Source: Caprella mutica
Lineage: Eukaryota > Arthropoda > Malacostraca > Amphipoda > Caprellidae
Direction: 5' to 3'
NCBI GenBank assembly: GCA_947561585.1
Contig: CANNZV010001148.1
Location: 114,266-178,265 of the forward strand
Length of the DNA stretch: 64,000 nt
The notes under the pieces were generated by a model. It was given only the letters and a program-made list of their open reading frames with translations, was not told the origin of the DNA and searched no databases. The position numbers were made by a program, and so were the translations under genes. Shown here piece by piece: positions 10,686 to 24,120 of the stretch. Each line of letters starts with the position of its first letter. The stretch's first letter is position 1.

Positions 10686-11125
10686 TATATCATCACGATA
10701 CAACATCTCATCGTGTCCAAACTATGTATCATTACAAAATACTACACATGCATGCCTTGAATACCTGCAGTAGTTACGTTCGCGATAGTTCACATCTCTG
10801 CAGTCTGTAGCGTGTGCGAGTGTGTTTCTTAGCTCGCTAAATGGGGAACGGGGGATGTGCCGTCATCCAAATGTATGTGTGTGCATAAATGGCGTATTTG
10901 AATGTGATAACAATACTCTATACGAAATCGTCTATTATCAAAAATTGACTTGATGTATCTGATTGAATTTTCTTACACATTGTCTTAATGTATTGGGTTA
11001 TTCCTCGAGCCATTTTTAAACGAATTCGAAGAATATTTTTTTAAAATATAAGAGAGTCAATGAATGTGGGCATCCATCTGCCCAACCATGAATCTAGCGT
11101 TCATGGAAGTAGCGTGAAGGATAAG

Positions 11126-12450
11126 GTTTACATCTTTCAAGTGTTTTCTATTCACATTTTAATTCTTACATCAAATTCTTCAACATTTAATTCAATCTAT
11201 TATTTTCTTCAGATGAAAGTAGGAACTGCGAAACTATAAAAAACATTTTCAACTACAAACAACTTACTCAATAATAGATGCACAACAAATCATTGCAAGT
11301 AAGAGATAATATTGTTCCACGGAGCACTCTGGCAATAGAGTGTGGTACATCGCAGTGCCATGTATACAGAAGTGGACTAAATATAGAGAGTTATCATACG
11401 AACGTTGCGCAGTCTATTATTCAATTAGTTTGATGTGTAACGTCAATAATTCGTATAGTTAATTCAAATCGGGCATCAAGTCTTCTTCTCATTCATTTTA
11501 TTATGTTATTTTCAACGGGGATGTTAAGTGGCAATTGATAATAAAATATTGCCAATATTTTACCGCTACAGTAAAGCTGTTGATGTTACAAACGCCGCCA
11601 GCCAATGACAATCAACATGTTTTTCACCGATAACTAATGAAGGCCTCCGGTCCAGCGAAGTTAAATTATTGAAGGATGATGTCAGTACTTCGGTGACTTG
11701 TTTGGAATGTATTGAATGATAAATTACGTACTCTTTTAAGTAGTCAATTATACTGGAGGAAAGCATATTTCAGTTACAAGGTATTTAATATGTAATTATA
11801 TTCGTATAAGCTTTACAATTACAAATAATGAATACACCAAGATCATAATTAACATTAATATATAAATTGTAAAATTTAAATATTTTAAAAGTTTCAAGTA
11901 AATCCAAATATATTTCTAAAGTAAAATAAAGATTTGCTAAAGTAAAGTAAAATATAATTTAAAAAGAAATCATTTAATAGTTGAGCAAAAAAAATACAGT
12001 TAATAAGACTATTATAATTGACGATGATAAGACTAACAGGTGTTTAATCCCTATAGAATAGATCTGGTGACCACAACTAAGTAATCATAGAATCTTTTTA
12101 AATAATATTTTTAAAGGTTATAATTGTATACAGTTATCAATTATTTATTGTCCAATTACGATATTAATTTTTCACTATCAATTTGCACATGTCATCTACC
12201 AAGATATACCTAATCAGTCTGAAAATTGCTCTAGTTATAAGCAGGGATTTACAAATGGACTTTTTTGATTGGAAAAAGTTTCTTACTAATATTTAATAAT
12301 TATATCAAAAATAATATTTTTTATAAAGAACGCCTTCTAATGCATAAGACTTTGCCTAAATGATTCCAGTGGCCAATTTCAACCCGTTTTGTAACTAGCC
12401 TTTAGAAGTAATTTCATTGTGTTTCAAATGTATTTGTAATACATTAAATA
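11126..12450. other. AT-rich tract, nothing assigned
   Basis: No gene, RNA or terminal repeat recognised. Short frames only. Confidence 0.4.
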
Positions 12451-12454
12451 GGTA

Positions 12455-13530
12455 CACCGACAATTTGGTTCATGACAATTTGACACCGACAATTGGGCCT
12501 CACGACAATTGGTTTCAAAATCATCGCTATTCTAATAACCAGGTTTATGACAATATTCTATTTTTGCATACTAATATAATTTTGAGCATCATTTTGATAA
12601 AGAATACTTCAAATATGAAAAAAAATATATATTAATAATTTATCCTCATAATTAAAAATATATTCTCGTTTTTTATATTATATTCTCGTTATGAAAATAT
12701 ATTGTTTTTAATAGAATATATTCTTTAAATGAATAAATACTAATTTTATGAAACTATTACACTTTTTTCTTCAGAGATAAAAAATCTTCTTACGATAGAA
12801 ATACTATACAGTGAACTCCTGTGTAGTGAATGAGTTTGGATGTAGTCAATAAAAAATATGAATATGAGTATTTAAGAAGAATCGAAACGAAAGAGAATAA
12901 AAAGGAAGATATTTTAGCAGACCGTTGCCCACATAGAAATGTTGAAAAATTCAAGCCAAATTAAGAAAATGTATTAACATCGATTCTTTATAACGAAAAT
13001 TAATACAAAATGTGTTCTCATAATATCAAGTTATCCCAACAACTAGTCAATTTTCTAAATTCAATGTATAGAATACCCTTTAAAATTGAATGATATACAC
13101 CACACAACGATTCCATATGACATTATTCAAATTAATACGACTAATTTAAATCTCAATAGATTTCCATTACTTCGAAACATGAGATTAGTATCAAGTATAA
13201 TTTACGGGGCTTGTCAATATATTTAATCAATCGTATTCCAGCATTTCTATGAATTAAGAATGAAATGAAAAGAGAATATACCGCAAATTTCAAAGATAAT
13301 ATTGTAACAAACAGAATTATAACAAAGTAACCCTTTTTTATAGTGTCTGCTGTTTCATATTCTGATTAGCTCAATTGTCTTGAGGCTCAATTGTGCGGGG
13401 CCTAATTGTCCTGATGCCAGATTGTCTTGGGCCCAATTATCGGCAAGCCCGACTGTCGGGGCCCAAATTATTGTCGGGGTCCAATTGTCGGAACCCAATT
13501 GTCATGGGCCCAATTACTGTTGAGCCTCGA
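12455..13530. mobile_element. Putative element bounded by opposed CAATTGTC repeat clusters
   Basis: At 12455-12514 the motif CCGACAATTGGGCC (and variants with TTTGG or TTTGA) repeats about four times. At 13366-13530 its complement, GGGCCCAATTGTCGG and variants, repeats about ten times with a 14-18 bp spacing. The opposed orientation makes the pair look like the two ends of one unit, about 1.08 kb long. The middle is AT-rich and non-coding. No exact target duplication was found, so it may instead be two separate arrays. Confidence 0.4.
13366..13530 (+). repeat. Degenerate ~16-bp tandem repeat (GGGCCCAATTGTC)
   Basis: About ten imperfect units based on GGGCCCAATTGTCGG. The array is richer in G+C than its surroundings. 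A 60-codon frame through it is a by-product of the repeat. Confidence 0.75.
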
Positions 13531-14898
13531 ATGAAATGTAAATACCAAACCATATCTTTTAGAAAATACATTTGATACCTCTAAATTCTAAGATACGAAT
13601 GGGGGTCAAAGTATTGCAAAAAGGAAAAAAAACTGTATAGTGTATAATGAGCAAAATCAGTTTTATCTATTCATATAGCTTTATTTACGAATGAATACAA
13701 ATTTCTCATTTTATAATCTTCCTATCTTTCATTATTTTAAGTATATAAAATCCTTTCGAAAGTAACAAATTAGAATATTCTCGGTAGTATTTATTTACGT
13801 TAGAATTTTTACTTTAATGTATATTCCTTTAGTGCAGTATCAAATATTGATATAAAGTAGAGTGAAAACATCTTTTGTTATGCTAATAAATTTTACATTG
13901 TATGATTATCTGAAAATTTATAGTTTAAGTGAATTATGTTTAGCTCAAAATGTTAGTGAAAATTATATCAGACAAGAAAAAAAATATTGTTCCATATTAA
14001 TATTCATGAAAATCACTCAATTTGAGATAATCTAAACTCTTACGTATTGTGACTCTCATATTATTTAAAATTCGTATAAATTCAATGTGACATATCAATA
14101 TGTATAAAATTAGCGAGGGAAGTTTTTGTATGGCATTTTTTATGCCTTTAATAAATGTCTAACAAATCTTGAACAACTGAGAGAATCTTAGTTTACAAAT
14201 GTGATGTACAAAGCAATTCATTTCAATGCTAATGTTTATCTATTCATTAACTTACCCTGTCACTCTGATGTGCATTTATACTCTACAAGAAACCGTAACA
14301 ATCTGATTATTCCTTATTACCGTAAAACTAATGTAAGTCCTAAACAATGGGATACGCTACATAGCACCATAAGAAACTCTACTTGATGAAATATATGTTC
14401 AAAAAATCTATGAAGGAATTAATCATTGAGTAGTACTGAAAAGTTTGTTTTTAATTTTGCATTTTTTATTTAAACTTAATTTTCCCTTTGTCATTTAACT
14501 TTATAGAGGTTATATAGGATAACCTAAATGCATTAATATGAGCTTTTCAGGGCCGTGAATAATGTGTGATGATTAAATTCTATTTCAGAAAATTTATGTA
14601 TTTTAAGTGTTCATGAATAAATTATTTCATTGTTTCAATTTAGGTCATACAAATGTATTTTCATGATTGCTAGCCAATTTTTATTTAAAATTTTTGAATA
14701 TAATCTATTAAACTAATTCAAATTTTGAAATCAATAATAATAATGCTATAAATTCAATTTAAGTTCCTATGTTACACATTAATTATTGAGAAAATAATTT
14801 AAGTCAAAATGCGTTTCTAAGCAAGTGACGATCGGTATGGTAATAACAATGCAGATTGATAGCCATATTGACTGTCAGTACTCAGCAGCTGTACTTCA
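13531..14898. other. AT-rich tract, nothing assigned
   Basis: No coding or repeat signal recognised. Confidence 0.4.
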
Positions 14899-15065
14899 CC
14901 TTTGGTTATTTATTTATTTATTTTCACAAAAATGTTTCCTTACAATTAGAATATACAACAATATTGATACAATAATATTTTGATACAATAATACTAAATT
15001 ATCACTATTACAGAGAGACATTTAAGGCCCTTTTTAAGCCGAAGCTTCTTGGGCAACCTACATAA
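14899..15065 (-). mobile_element. Possible LINE 3' end with a (TAAA)n tail
   Basis: Read on the minus strand, a moderately GC-rich piece (GGTTGCCCAAGAAGCTTCGG) is followed by AT-rich sequence. It ends in TTTTTGTGAAAATAAATAAA and further AAAT repeats at 14904-14925. Non-LTR elements of insects often end in short (TAAA)n-type tails. No reverse transcriptase fragment is present, so only a severely 5'-truncated copy would fit. Confidence 0.3.
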
Positions 15066-15341
15066 AATAAAGTTGAAATGAAAAATATCTACCTACATAA
15101 TATCGAATATGAAAAAGGTTTACTTTAATATTTTAATATAATCGAAAAATAAAAAAGAAGAAGAAAATTTAAATATAGGAATTATAAAATCTACATAATT
15201 TTAAAGTGTACAGTATTCAACGTTAGTATGGGTTAAAATATTTTTTTTCTTTTCGGAACAAAATTAATATCATATCGCTGTCGTGAAAAATAAATTAAAA
15301 ACAAGGGACTAGAAGAAGCAGGAATGAACATTGCTGGAATG

Positions 15342-15482
15342 AGGTTGATGTGACAAGAGAGTTTTTGGAGCGTTTTGAACGCTTCAAGAGCGTCGAAAAT
15401 GGGTCAAAGCGTTGAATTGATTTAACAATAATTTCTTTAGAGCCAAAAACGCTGTGCAAAAACGCTCGTGTGACCGTGACCT
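15342..15482. mobile_element. Small degenerate MITE related to the one at 55.65 kb
   Basis: The right side carries CGCTCGTGTG (15463-15472), the exact decamer of the 55.65-kb element, and closes with ACCGTGACCT. The left side begins AGGTTGATGTGACAAGAGAG, a diverged inverted match. Internal palindromes such as GAGCGTTTTGAACGCTTC occur. No target duplication could be fixed. Confidence 0.4.
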
Positions 15483-15485
15483 AAG

Positions 15486-18400
15486 GGATCGTTCCGAACA
15501 TAATGAATCAGACCTGATTTTTATCATAACATTTTAAATATATTTATATATATATCAAAGCTCTGTGACAAATATATCATATCCTTATAAATTGTTATCT
15601 TGTTCCAATGACATAAATTAACATACTTATTTTAAAGAAGATAAATCACAAAAATCCCAATTCAAACTTAGATGTCATAATTATTCCTCTTGAAGTTGAT
15701 AACGAAAAATGTATTTCGATGATAATGTTATTAATTTCAATCTAACCAATTACTGATGAGCTGTTCACCTATTGCATTAAGATAATTAAAGTCTTTATAA
15801 GGCAAATGACTTACCAAAATACCAATCATAGTTGTAACGTGAATACGGAATTAACCTCAATCGAGTGTACGTGAATTGTAAATTCGAACGCCATTTAACT
15901 TTAGTCTTACACCGGTAAATTGCGACCCGTTAACTGTCAATTAAAAAGCTATACGAGTCTAAATACTGGTGAACATAATTTATGTTTAAATGTTGAGCAT
16001 CAAAAGAAGCGCAAGGCATGTTATGATTCAATGATTTTATGAGTTTTTAAAGCTAGGATTTATATTAGTGTTTCTGTGGGAAGAGGCCGAAATTAGTTAG
16101 TATGCCGAAATTCACCTGCTTTACTCTAGGATTCTAGGTGATACAGAGTATATTGTTTGATGACTATATTATTTACAATATTAAATTGATGGAAACCGAG
16201 TCCGTAAAATTATAATTGGCAACCAGCAACATACTGACGATGATAAGATGATTATATATTTTCAACAATAATAATAATTCAATGAAAATTCAAATTAATT
16301 ACAATGAATTAAATATAGACAATCTCGATAATGATATCTGAAATTGTAATATTTTACTATACAATAAAATCACTATTTATCGTAATCAACAATTAATTAA
16401 AATCTTCATATTTCAATGTTTTCGATTGTTTAATACATGAAATTAATTAAAATTTCGACATTAATTACAACAAGTCATGTGTAAACATTAAGTATCCTCA
16501 TTAAAAGTGATCATTAAATCATAATTGCCACTTGTCAGGAAGCTTTTTCTCTGTTATTCATAATCAATAACCGCAATAATTTGGCTGACGAATGCACTCC
16601 CTTTCAGAATATATTTCAAAAAATATATTGACGCTAAAAAATTTATCCGCTGCAGATTGACCGGAATTGTATTTTTAAAGTATTTTTTCTATAATATATT
16701 TACTTAAATATTTTTTTTTCTCTTAATTTCCTATTTAGAATTCAAGGGATTTCGAACATTATTACCGAGTGTAAGACTTGATATAAAGAATAATCGATTT
16801 CATGTATTTAACTATTATTATTATTATTTACCCAAAATAGTAGCCCAGTGTAAAAAAACTAGAACACAAAATTAGTTTTCCTAAATTATAAAAAGCTCAT
16901 ATACTGTACATTGTACAATAACAATTGCTGCCCATACATTGCTTCCCTTTATAAAATGCAGTAGAGTTAATCCGATATCACAAAGCCATGGTCACAAGTT
17001 ACATTCATCGCCTTTCAACAAATCCTCTTTGTTGTCATCAGATTTCTTATTTTCGCTGAGACAGCAATTTATAGAACTAAAGACCAGAACCAATGAAATA
17101 ACTCTTGTTTTGTATGATAAGAACTTGTACTGCTCAGAAATACTATCTAGAGTATTAGTAAATTGCATTAAAAATAGTAGGGATGAAAAATATACACCTT
17201 ATTAGATTGACAATTTGTTATTCATTGGCAATTTGTTGATCATTAAGAGTGAGAATAGACTGAGACGTACTACTAACTAACAAAAATGGAAACATTAGCA
17301 TTAGTCTACCCTGGCATTAACCTCTTATCTCATAATCAATTATTTGATTACAATCATATATGACTCGAAATGCGTAATTCACTTTCACTAATTCTTTCTA
17401 ATTCCATAGCTATTACTTATTTCATTTTTCTTAATGAAACAATTTATGAAAAGACAAATCCAAAAGTTTCTCTTCTTTCCTCTAAAAATATAGTTATAAT
17501 GTCCCTCAAGCCGATAGGACTAACTCTGAAGATGTTATGAATTGCATAAAACTTTTCTTAATACACAAATTTTAGTTACATGAAATGTAAAACACAAATG
17601 GGTTGTAATGTCGAGAACCAATAAATTTTATTATTAAGTCGCTCTATCATGTTATTCTCGATTAATAAAAAATATGGACGAAGTTGATGCATTGAAATTC
17701 TTGTGGTTTATTTTAGATATGTATAATAACACTAATCATGGATCATCATAACATACATTTTTCTAACTATCAGTCGTTCGAAACAATAAAGTATTTCGAA
17801 CAAAAGGATTTTTAATTTTATTGTTGAGTTATTATTATTGACTCGTTGAGTCAAACGGCTCACTAACTTTCAAAAAGACATAATGGATTGTCTGTATCTA
17901 AAACTAACTGAACAATTAGAACAATGGAATGGAAAGTCTGGGAGTTGTTGATGCGTTTATAGATCTATTTTCTTGTCAATCACTCATTTTCATAAATTGT
18001 TATACCTTAATGTTAGCTTCAGAATTTTTCTAGAATATAATCCTTATCATGCAATGACCGATATAGTGAACGTAAACATACTTTAGATGGAATTCACTTT
18101 CATTCTGTTAGGATATTTTCATGAAAAAATTTCTTTTATTGATAATTATAGCCAATTGTTAGAAATAATTTTACACTATTTGAACTCGTTGAGTATGGAT
18201 AAATTACACTGATTGGTATTCACATCAAGAATTTTTCTCAACGATAAATTGTGATGCTATTCACAATCATGGCTATATTTTCTATAGATGCATATTTATG
18301 TACTTTTGGCTATTTTAATGTAGTCTTTTTGGTAGTTCTACTTGTCATTATGTTTCTTATATATGTTTTCCCTCAATCTGCACTCAGTCGATTAAAATTT

Positions 18401-18935
18401 TGTCTCAAAATTATACAGAATTAACAAACATATCGATTAAAGAGTCCCATGCACACAGTATTACATTCATTGTTATAGAAGTTTCTGTATGAAAATAATT
18501 TAAGATTAAACCAAATTTGGTCACAATACATATAATGTAATGGTAAATTACATTTTTTGAAAGAGTAAATGGAATCTCAAATCACATTTGTTCTTCAGAA
18601 CCATCAAAGAAGCAATGTTGCCAAATTGGAAATTCGTTCAGAGGAGAGGTTAAAAAAGCTTTGCACAGTTATATTAAATTTTGCCGACATATTGAAATAT
18701 TTTCTATCTCATGTGCCATGTGCTGGAATAGAAATCAGACCTGTAATTAAATTTTATAAGGTAGATTATATATATTTTGTCCGATTTTTTTCTATATATT
18801 CTCGAACTCACAAACATGTTTGGAATAAACAAATTTGAAAGAGAAATAAGATGATGGTATTAAGATCGTTATTAGATTGATTTGATTGATTGACTCTGAA
18901 TGAATTGGATAAATTGTTATACATACATCCAAATA
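15486..18935. other. AT-rich tract, nothing assigned
   Basis: Low-complexity AT sequence. Frames at 16939-17205 and 18569-18838 are short and carry no recognisable motif. Confidence 0.4.
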
Positions 18936-19095
18936 AACAGCATTTATTAACTAAATTTATGTTAAGATATTAAACTTTTTCACTCATATCATATGTTATG
19001 AATTCTCATAAAATAAATAAACAACAATTATTAACTAACTATATTAAGATATTTACCGTATTCTTCTCATCCTGAGTAATGAATTCTCACACTGT
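18936..19095 (+). repeat. Two tandem copies of an ~82-bp unit
   Basis: AATAAACAGCATTTATTAAC followed by TTAAGATATT and ATGAATTCTCA is repeated about 82 bp further on (AATAAACAACAATTATTAAC, TTAAGATATT, ATGAATTCTCA). The copies are diverged. A local duplication without evident function. Confidence 0.6.
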
Positions 19096-22000
19096 TTCTG
19101 CAAACTTGAAGCTCTGACACCAGACAATATTTCATACTGCCTTGTCTCTTACAGAAACGGACATTCTCATTATGTTTAGTTGTCTCTCTGCAAACGAGTT
19201 CATTCTACTCACTTGGTTATAGAACATGGTGCTGAATTTACTTGACAAATCGTCTGGAAATAATTGAGTGGCGACGGATGGTTTGGGGGAACAAATGCTT
19301 GTGAAGAGGCATATTAAATTATTGAATCTTCTTACGTATGATTTGTGTTATATTATAAAGCAAATCACAATAAATTAAAATGTTAAAAAAAGTTATATGA
19401 TTGTGAATATTGAAAGTCAAGCTGTATATAGAAAGGATTAGATAAGACTCTCCTTTTTTTGATAATTAGGCACCTGTTACGAACTAATTATCTATTTTTT
19501 AAAATATTTTTCATGTTTCTAACTAACTGTTACCTGATATAGAAATGTGTTGTGTTTTTGAATATTTTATTAAATTGAAATTTGTTGCGTATTCTAAATG
19601 AACAATTCAATAGATAAACTATAGTATTTAATGCAATATCTTCAAGGATTTAACTAAAAGAAGAATACTTAGAATATTAATGAAAACTTCTATTTGCAAA
19701 ATTATAATCTACTATGATTCACTTTTCGATTTTTTTATATATCTGATTATCTCAAACTTTTGATAGGACTTACTTATTATTTTTATGAAAGAAAGAATTT
19801 CATCCTTAGTTAGATTCAACACTATTAACAAATACATGATTACAGGAACTATTTAGAACTAAAATCAGAGTAAGATAATTATTGCTCTTGATTTTCACGT
19901 GACTTTTCTAACTCGCATTCTGAAAAATGCTCAGTGATTCGTTATCTTCTTTCAAAAATCATGATGAAGATTAAAGAATTTTAAGGAATTAACTTTCAAC
20001 TGTTATGTTATGTATTATTTTAACTTCTTCTTTATGTCTCTCTATATATTACGACTCCTCTATAATGAAGTTCTGTATAGTGAGTAACTCTAATTAATAG
20101 TTTCCTAAGAAAAGAAGTAGCCGGTATAAATATTGTGAATAGATATTATTTTGAGCATTTTTATGTATTTTATGACAGATACTTAATGAAGTGAGCTCTG
20201 TAGTGACCTAGTTTCTAAGATTCAAATGAGCAATTGTTAGTTTGAAACTAGCAAAAATTTAAGGGCAAATAGAGTAAAGGATATATCTAACATTTCGAGA
20301 TTTTGAGAAAGAATTTAACTGACAGAGACCCACTGCTTTGATTTTTTTTTTTGATAGTGAATTCACTTTCCTCTAACGGCATAAAATACATATAACATCT
20401 ATTTTCAAATATAAAATACCTGTAATATGAGTTGTAATGCCATTATTTATGACTGCTTTCCTGTGTTTCTCTCACTCGTACCCTCTTATTAACCTCATAA
20501 ATTACACTAATGGGATTCTCTGCTTCGGAATGGGAGGTGCAGATAGTGTTGAGGTGCTGCACTGTTGTAATTTGGTGAATTAAAGAGTTGTAGACCTGGT
20601 GAAATGGAAATCGATTAATTATTATTTTATAACTACAATCGTAATGCAATTAGAGCTTAGCTACACTGCATTTAGTATTAAAACGTATTCTATTGGTTGA
20701 TGTTCAGATCATAATTTAAACTGGTAAATCAAACAGTTTAACAATTTAATGAGACACATCAAGTCACTGATATTTGATCGTCGTTAGCTAATGAATTTTT
20801 ACCATAATTAATTATTTTTGGTTGATGTTGTCACTTAAGTGACACTAATGTGAATTTAATGTCCAAATAGGTCAAATGTTCTAATTAATTAAAAGTTTTT
20901 CTATGTATTTATTCCAGCTGCACCTTTTATAGTCAGTATAGTTACAAAAATTGTTACTAAATTATTTTGACAAGAATTGACAATTTGGTTGAAGAAGTTA
21001 AAATATTCTAATGACTTAGCTGCTGGAACAAATTATTGGCATAATCAATTACATAATATCAATAACAATATTTTATTCAATTAAATATTACGAGAACCTT
21101 CAATAAGCTCAATAAACTCTTTTTATGAAGCAATATAACTGCAATTGATAACCATTAAAAAGGCTACATTTCAGTTCAATAATGTCCGGTCTTTAGATAT
21201 GAATTATGGAATAAATAATATAGTCTAAAATATTCTGTTGAGTGCATGAAAATAGCAAAATGTTTCATGAAATGATAATGTTCAGAGCCAATGTGCGTAC
21301 GAAAATATATGATATATGAATATGTTATAATTAAATGTGTGTTGGCAATAATTATCTTCATTATTATATTTTGAAATAATTGAATGTATACGTTTAATGT
21401 TAATATGTATCTAATATGAAAATTGAAATATTTTCAAATTTCATATTTTTACTGCAGCATCGGACGGATTTTTACACTAAAAAATAGCTGACCGATGCAA
21501 TTAAATTCCTTATTTCATCGAGTGAGATGTTGCTGTCAATCTCAATTCCGAAATTTTCCGTCAGATACCCTTGTACATCTATAGTTGATACTAAGAAAAA
21601 ATTGATGAGGAAATAATCTTATCACAGGATGAACTGGGATGGCAATTTTTCAAAATACTCAGTCGTTTATTACTGACTACTGACTAATAGTCAAATGGAA
21701 CTTCTAATCTGCGATCTACCATCGGAATAAATATTTTCAAATGCACTATCATGCAAATAATAGGCGATTGGTTTCATATGAATTTATTTTTGTTTATTGT
21801 GATAAAAAGGACTGGATGTATTGATAAATTATTCCAACTCTGTTGAGAATACCCGTTTTTCTTAACTCAATTGATTTATAACTTCTGAGAAGCCACCAAT
21901 ATTGGTATTGTTATTTTACTTGATATTTTTTCTGATATTCAGAGGAACAATCAACAATGTATCGACCAATCCTGTTTCTGATGAAGAATAGACACTTTGA

Positions 22001-23234
22001 TGGTCGAAAGTTAGATCTACAAACTAAGCCTTAAACGTTGAGTTGTAATAATAATCCAAGCGATTTATTCATATGTTAAGTCACAAATTATCGATCAAAG
22101 CAACTCATTTAAATTATAAAATGAAACTATAATAAATAATTATCCTTAGATTTTCTGATAAAAATGTAAGCTTGATAGAATATTTCATTTAATTAATTTT
22201 TCGAGGCTATGATTGAAAAAAATTTGCAATGATTATTATTTATTTATTATGTATATTGTATCTGTTGTGGTTCATATACAATTTTATACTTACAACTTTG
22301 GACTAGTTCTCATCAACACATTATGCTTAGATAATCAAATTTCAGTTGTTGTAGGGATTCGATTCCCTTGCTTTGTAGGAGGGAAGACCTCATCTCGTGA
22401 AATATTAAACAAATTGACTTTACGAAATATTTCAGGCGATAATATAACTGAAAGTAACTTTTGAGTTTGTTGCCTTTTTCATTCTAGTTTACGTATATAA
22501 GTAAAATTAGGATTAAACAGAGCTACTACAATATAAGATTGTTGCAATATGTCTGTCTATTATATGTCCATTATTCTCTTGAAATTCTAAAATCAGAAAA
22601 TTATAATATAGAAACTTTTATGGACGTTCTTAAATTTATTTTGAAATGTATAAATATAATGATCATGGTTACTTTAATATATTTACTCGATCAGATGAAT
22701 CTGCAATGATTTATTGCTGTAGTAATCTTATACATTCATATTGTAACATAAATCAAATGAAGAAGCAGTATATGAAAAATATAAAGGTTTTTTCTATCAA
22801 CATCATTTAATTACAATACTAACGTTTTATTTTATTTTAGACATCCAATACAATACATTTCGATCTGAGTAACTTTTCAATTGTCTTCTCACTTTAATCA
22901 TTCATAGGGGAAAATTTCTATATTTATATTCAGTGTTAAGCCCATTTACGCTCTCCGTTTAATTCCATTAAATTATTATATTTAATCACATTAATAAGCT
23001 GTGGCTGCGGGGACTTAAATGATTTTTATATAAATGAAAGAATTTTTAGACTCCTTCATTGTTCAGTCTAGAAAAAAGTGAGAGATCGAGTAAAAAAGTA
23101 ATGGGAGTCGAATATTACGAGCAGACGAAAACTGCAACGTCATGCAATGCAATTTCTTACACTTATTTGCAATTCAAATTTCCAGTCAGTAAATTGATAA
23201 TTCATTGGAAGAGGATTAGAAGAAGTCGATTGAG
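19096..23234. other. AT-rich tract, nothing assigned
   Basis: Slightly less AT-rich at 20455-20600, but no motif, RNA or transposon end was recognised. A GGGATTCGATTCCC at about 22355 resembles a tRNA T-arm, but nothing else of a tRNA surrounds it. Confidence 0.4.
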
Positions 23235-23257
23235 GGAAGTGGGGGAGGGGGGAGGTT
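23235..23257 (+). repeat. Short G-run cluster
   Basis: GGGAAGTGGGGGAGGGGGG followed by AGG: three long G runs plus a GG. It might form a quadruplex and lies downstream of a purine-rich stretch. No gene is attached. Confidence 0.4.
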
Positions 23258-23577
23258 AATCTTTAACATCAATTCAACCAAGTTAGACAGAAATATCCAC
23301 TCCTTCATAATAAGTTATGACCGGAGAATATTAGCTTTCCAAAAATCGGGAAACTCTCGCACCGAAAGGAAGAAATTCTTATCCTCAAAAGATAAATTTG
23401 GACATCTGTTCTGGATGGATCGTAGCAAACAGCACACCATAGGATTATCAATGGATCCTTGTAAGGGACCACAAATAACAGAGGGTGAATCATAGTACTG
23501 ATCAACATTCCAATCTATAAAAAAATCTCAAGACTTAAATTTTTTTATCATTCATTTTTATATTTACCAAATTTGCA
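23258..23577. other. Spacer, nothing assigned
   Basis: Ordinary composition with no recognisable signal. Confidence 0.4.
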
Positions 23578-24120
23578 TTAGCCCTAAAGAGTTTGATGTC
23601 TATTTCTTAAGCACATCCTTTTTAAATTACTTTATATCTTTCATGTCATTCTTTTATATTTATCGCGATTTTTAAAAAAAACACTATATTCTGTATTTAA
23701 AAGTTGAAAAATATTTGAGTCGTGGCGTAAATCAACGTAAATTACGTAAATTAAGAAAATAATTGTTATGCGGTGACGTGTGGCAACGTAGAAATACAGT
23801 TTGGTAACCATTGAACAAACGACATTCTATGTTTTCTTGTATACACACACACACATATGCGCGAGCTGTGATTGGAGTCACATTCCACCCAATCACAGCT
23901 CTGCTCTCTCAGTTGCCATTGTCTTATATATCTATGTATTTATTTCTCCTTGTATGTTCAATAATTTTACTTGAAATTGGGTTCACATTAGTTGAGTATA
24001 TATAATTACAACTTACAGTTGTTAGTAAAATGTATAGTACCTAAGTTTTAAAAATAAGACATGTTTTTTAAACATAAAGTAAAACCTTCCGATACACTTT
24101 TATAGTCAAACCTGTTTTGG
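23578..24120 (-). mobile_element. piggyBac-like MITE family M, copy 1
   Basis: In reverse orientation it matches the copies at 39.7 and 53.0 kb. One end reads TTAGCCCTAAAGAGTTTGAT and the other TATAGTCAAACCTGTTTTGG, a worn inverted pair. Internal blocks shared with the others include GCGGTGACGTGTGGCAACGT, the AGCTGTGATTGG region and CTCTCTCAGTTGCCATTGTC. A short (CA)n run lies at 23841-23855. There is no coding capacity: the frames here arise from the repeat. Confidence 0.7.

Larger units (their letters stand above)
9107..11125 (+). repeat. ~650-bp dispersed repeat R1, split by a 1.37-kb insertion
   Basis: Segments 9107-9312 and 10688-11125 align end to end with the reverse complement of 58516-59175. 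Shared blocks include TCGAAGATTACCGTAA, ATATGTGCCAGTGAATAATA, CACATGCATGCCTTGAAT, TTTCTTAGCTCGCTAA and GTGGGCATCCATC. The copies differ at many positions, by eye roughly one in five. No terminal repeats, long frame or tail mark the edges, so the nature of the unit is unknown. It could be an ancient segmental duplication, a regulatory block or an old transposon. Confidence 0.8.

Noticed and set aside
22340..22380. GGGATTCGATTCCC as a tRNA T-arm
   Set aside because: No A box, acceptor stem or anticodon arm can be placed around it.
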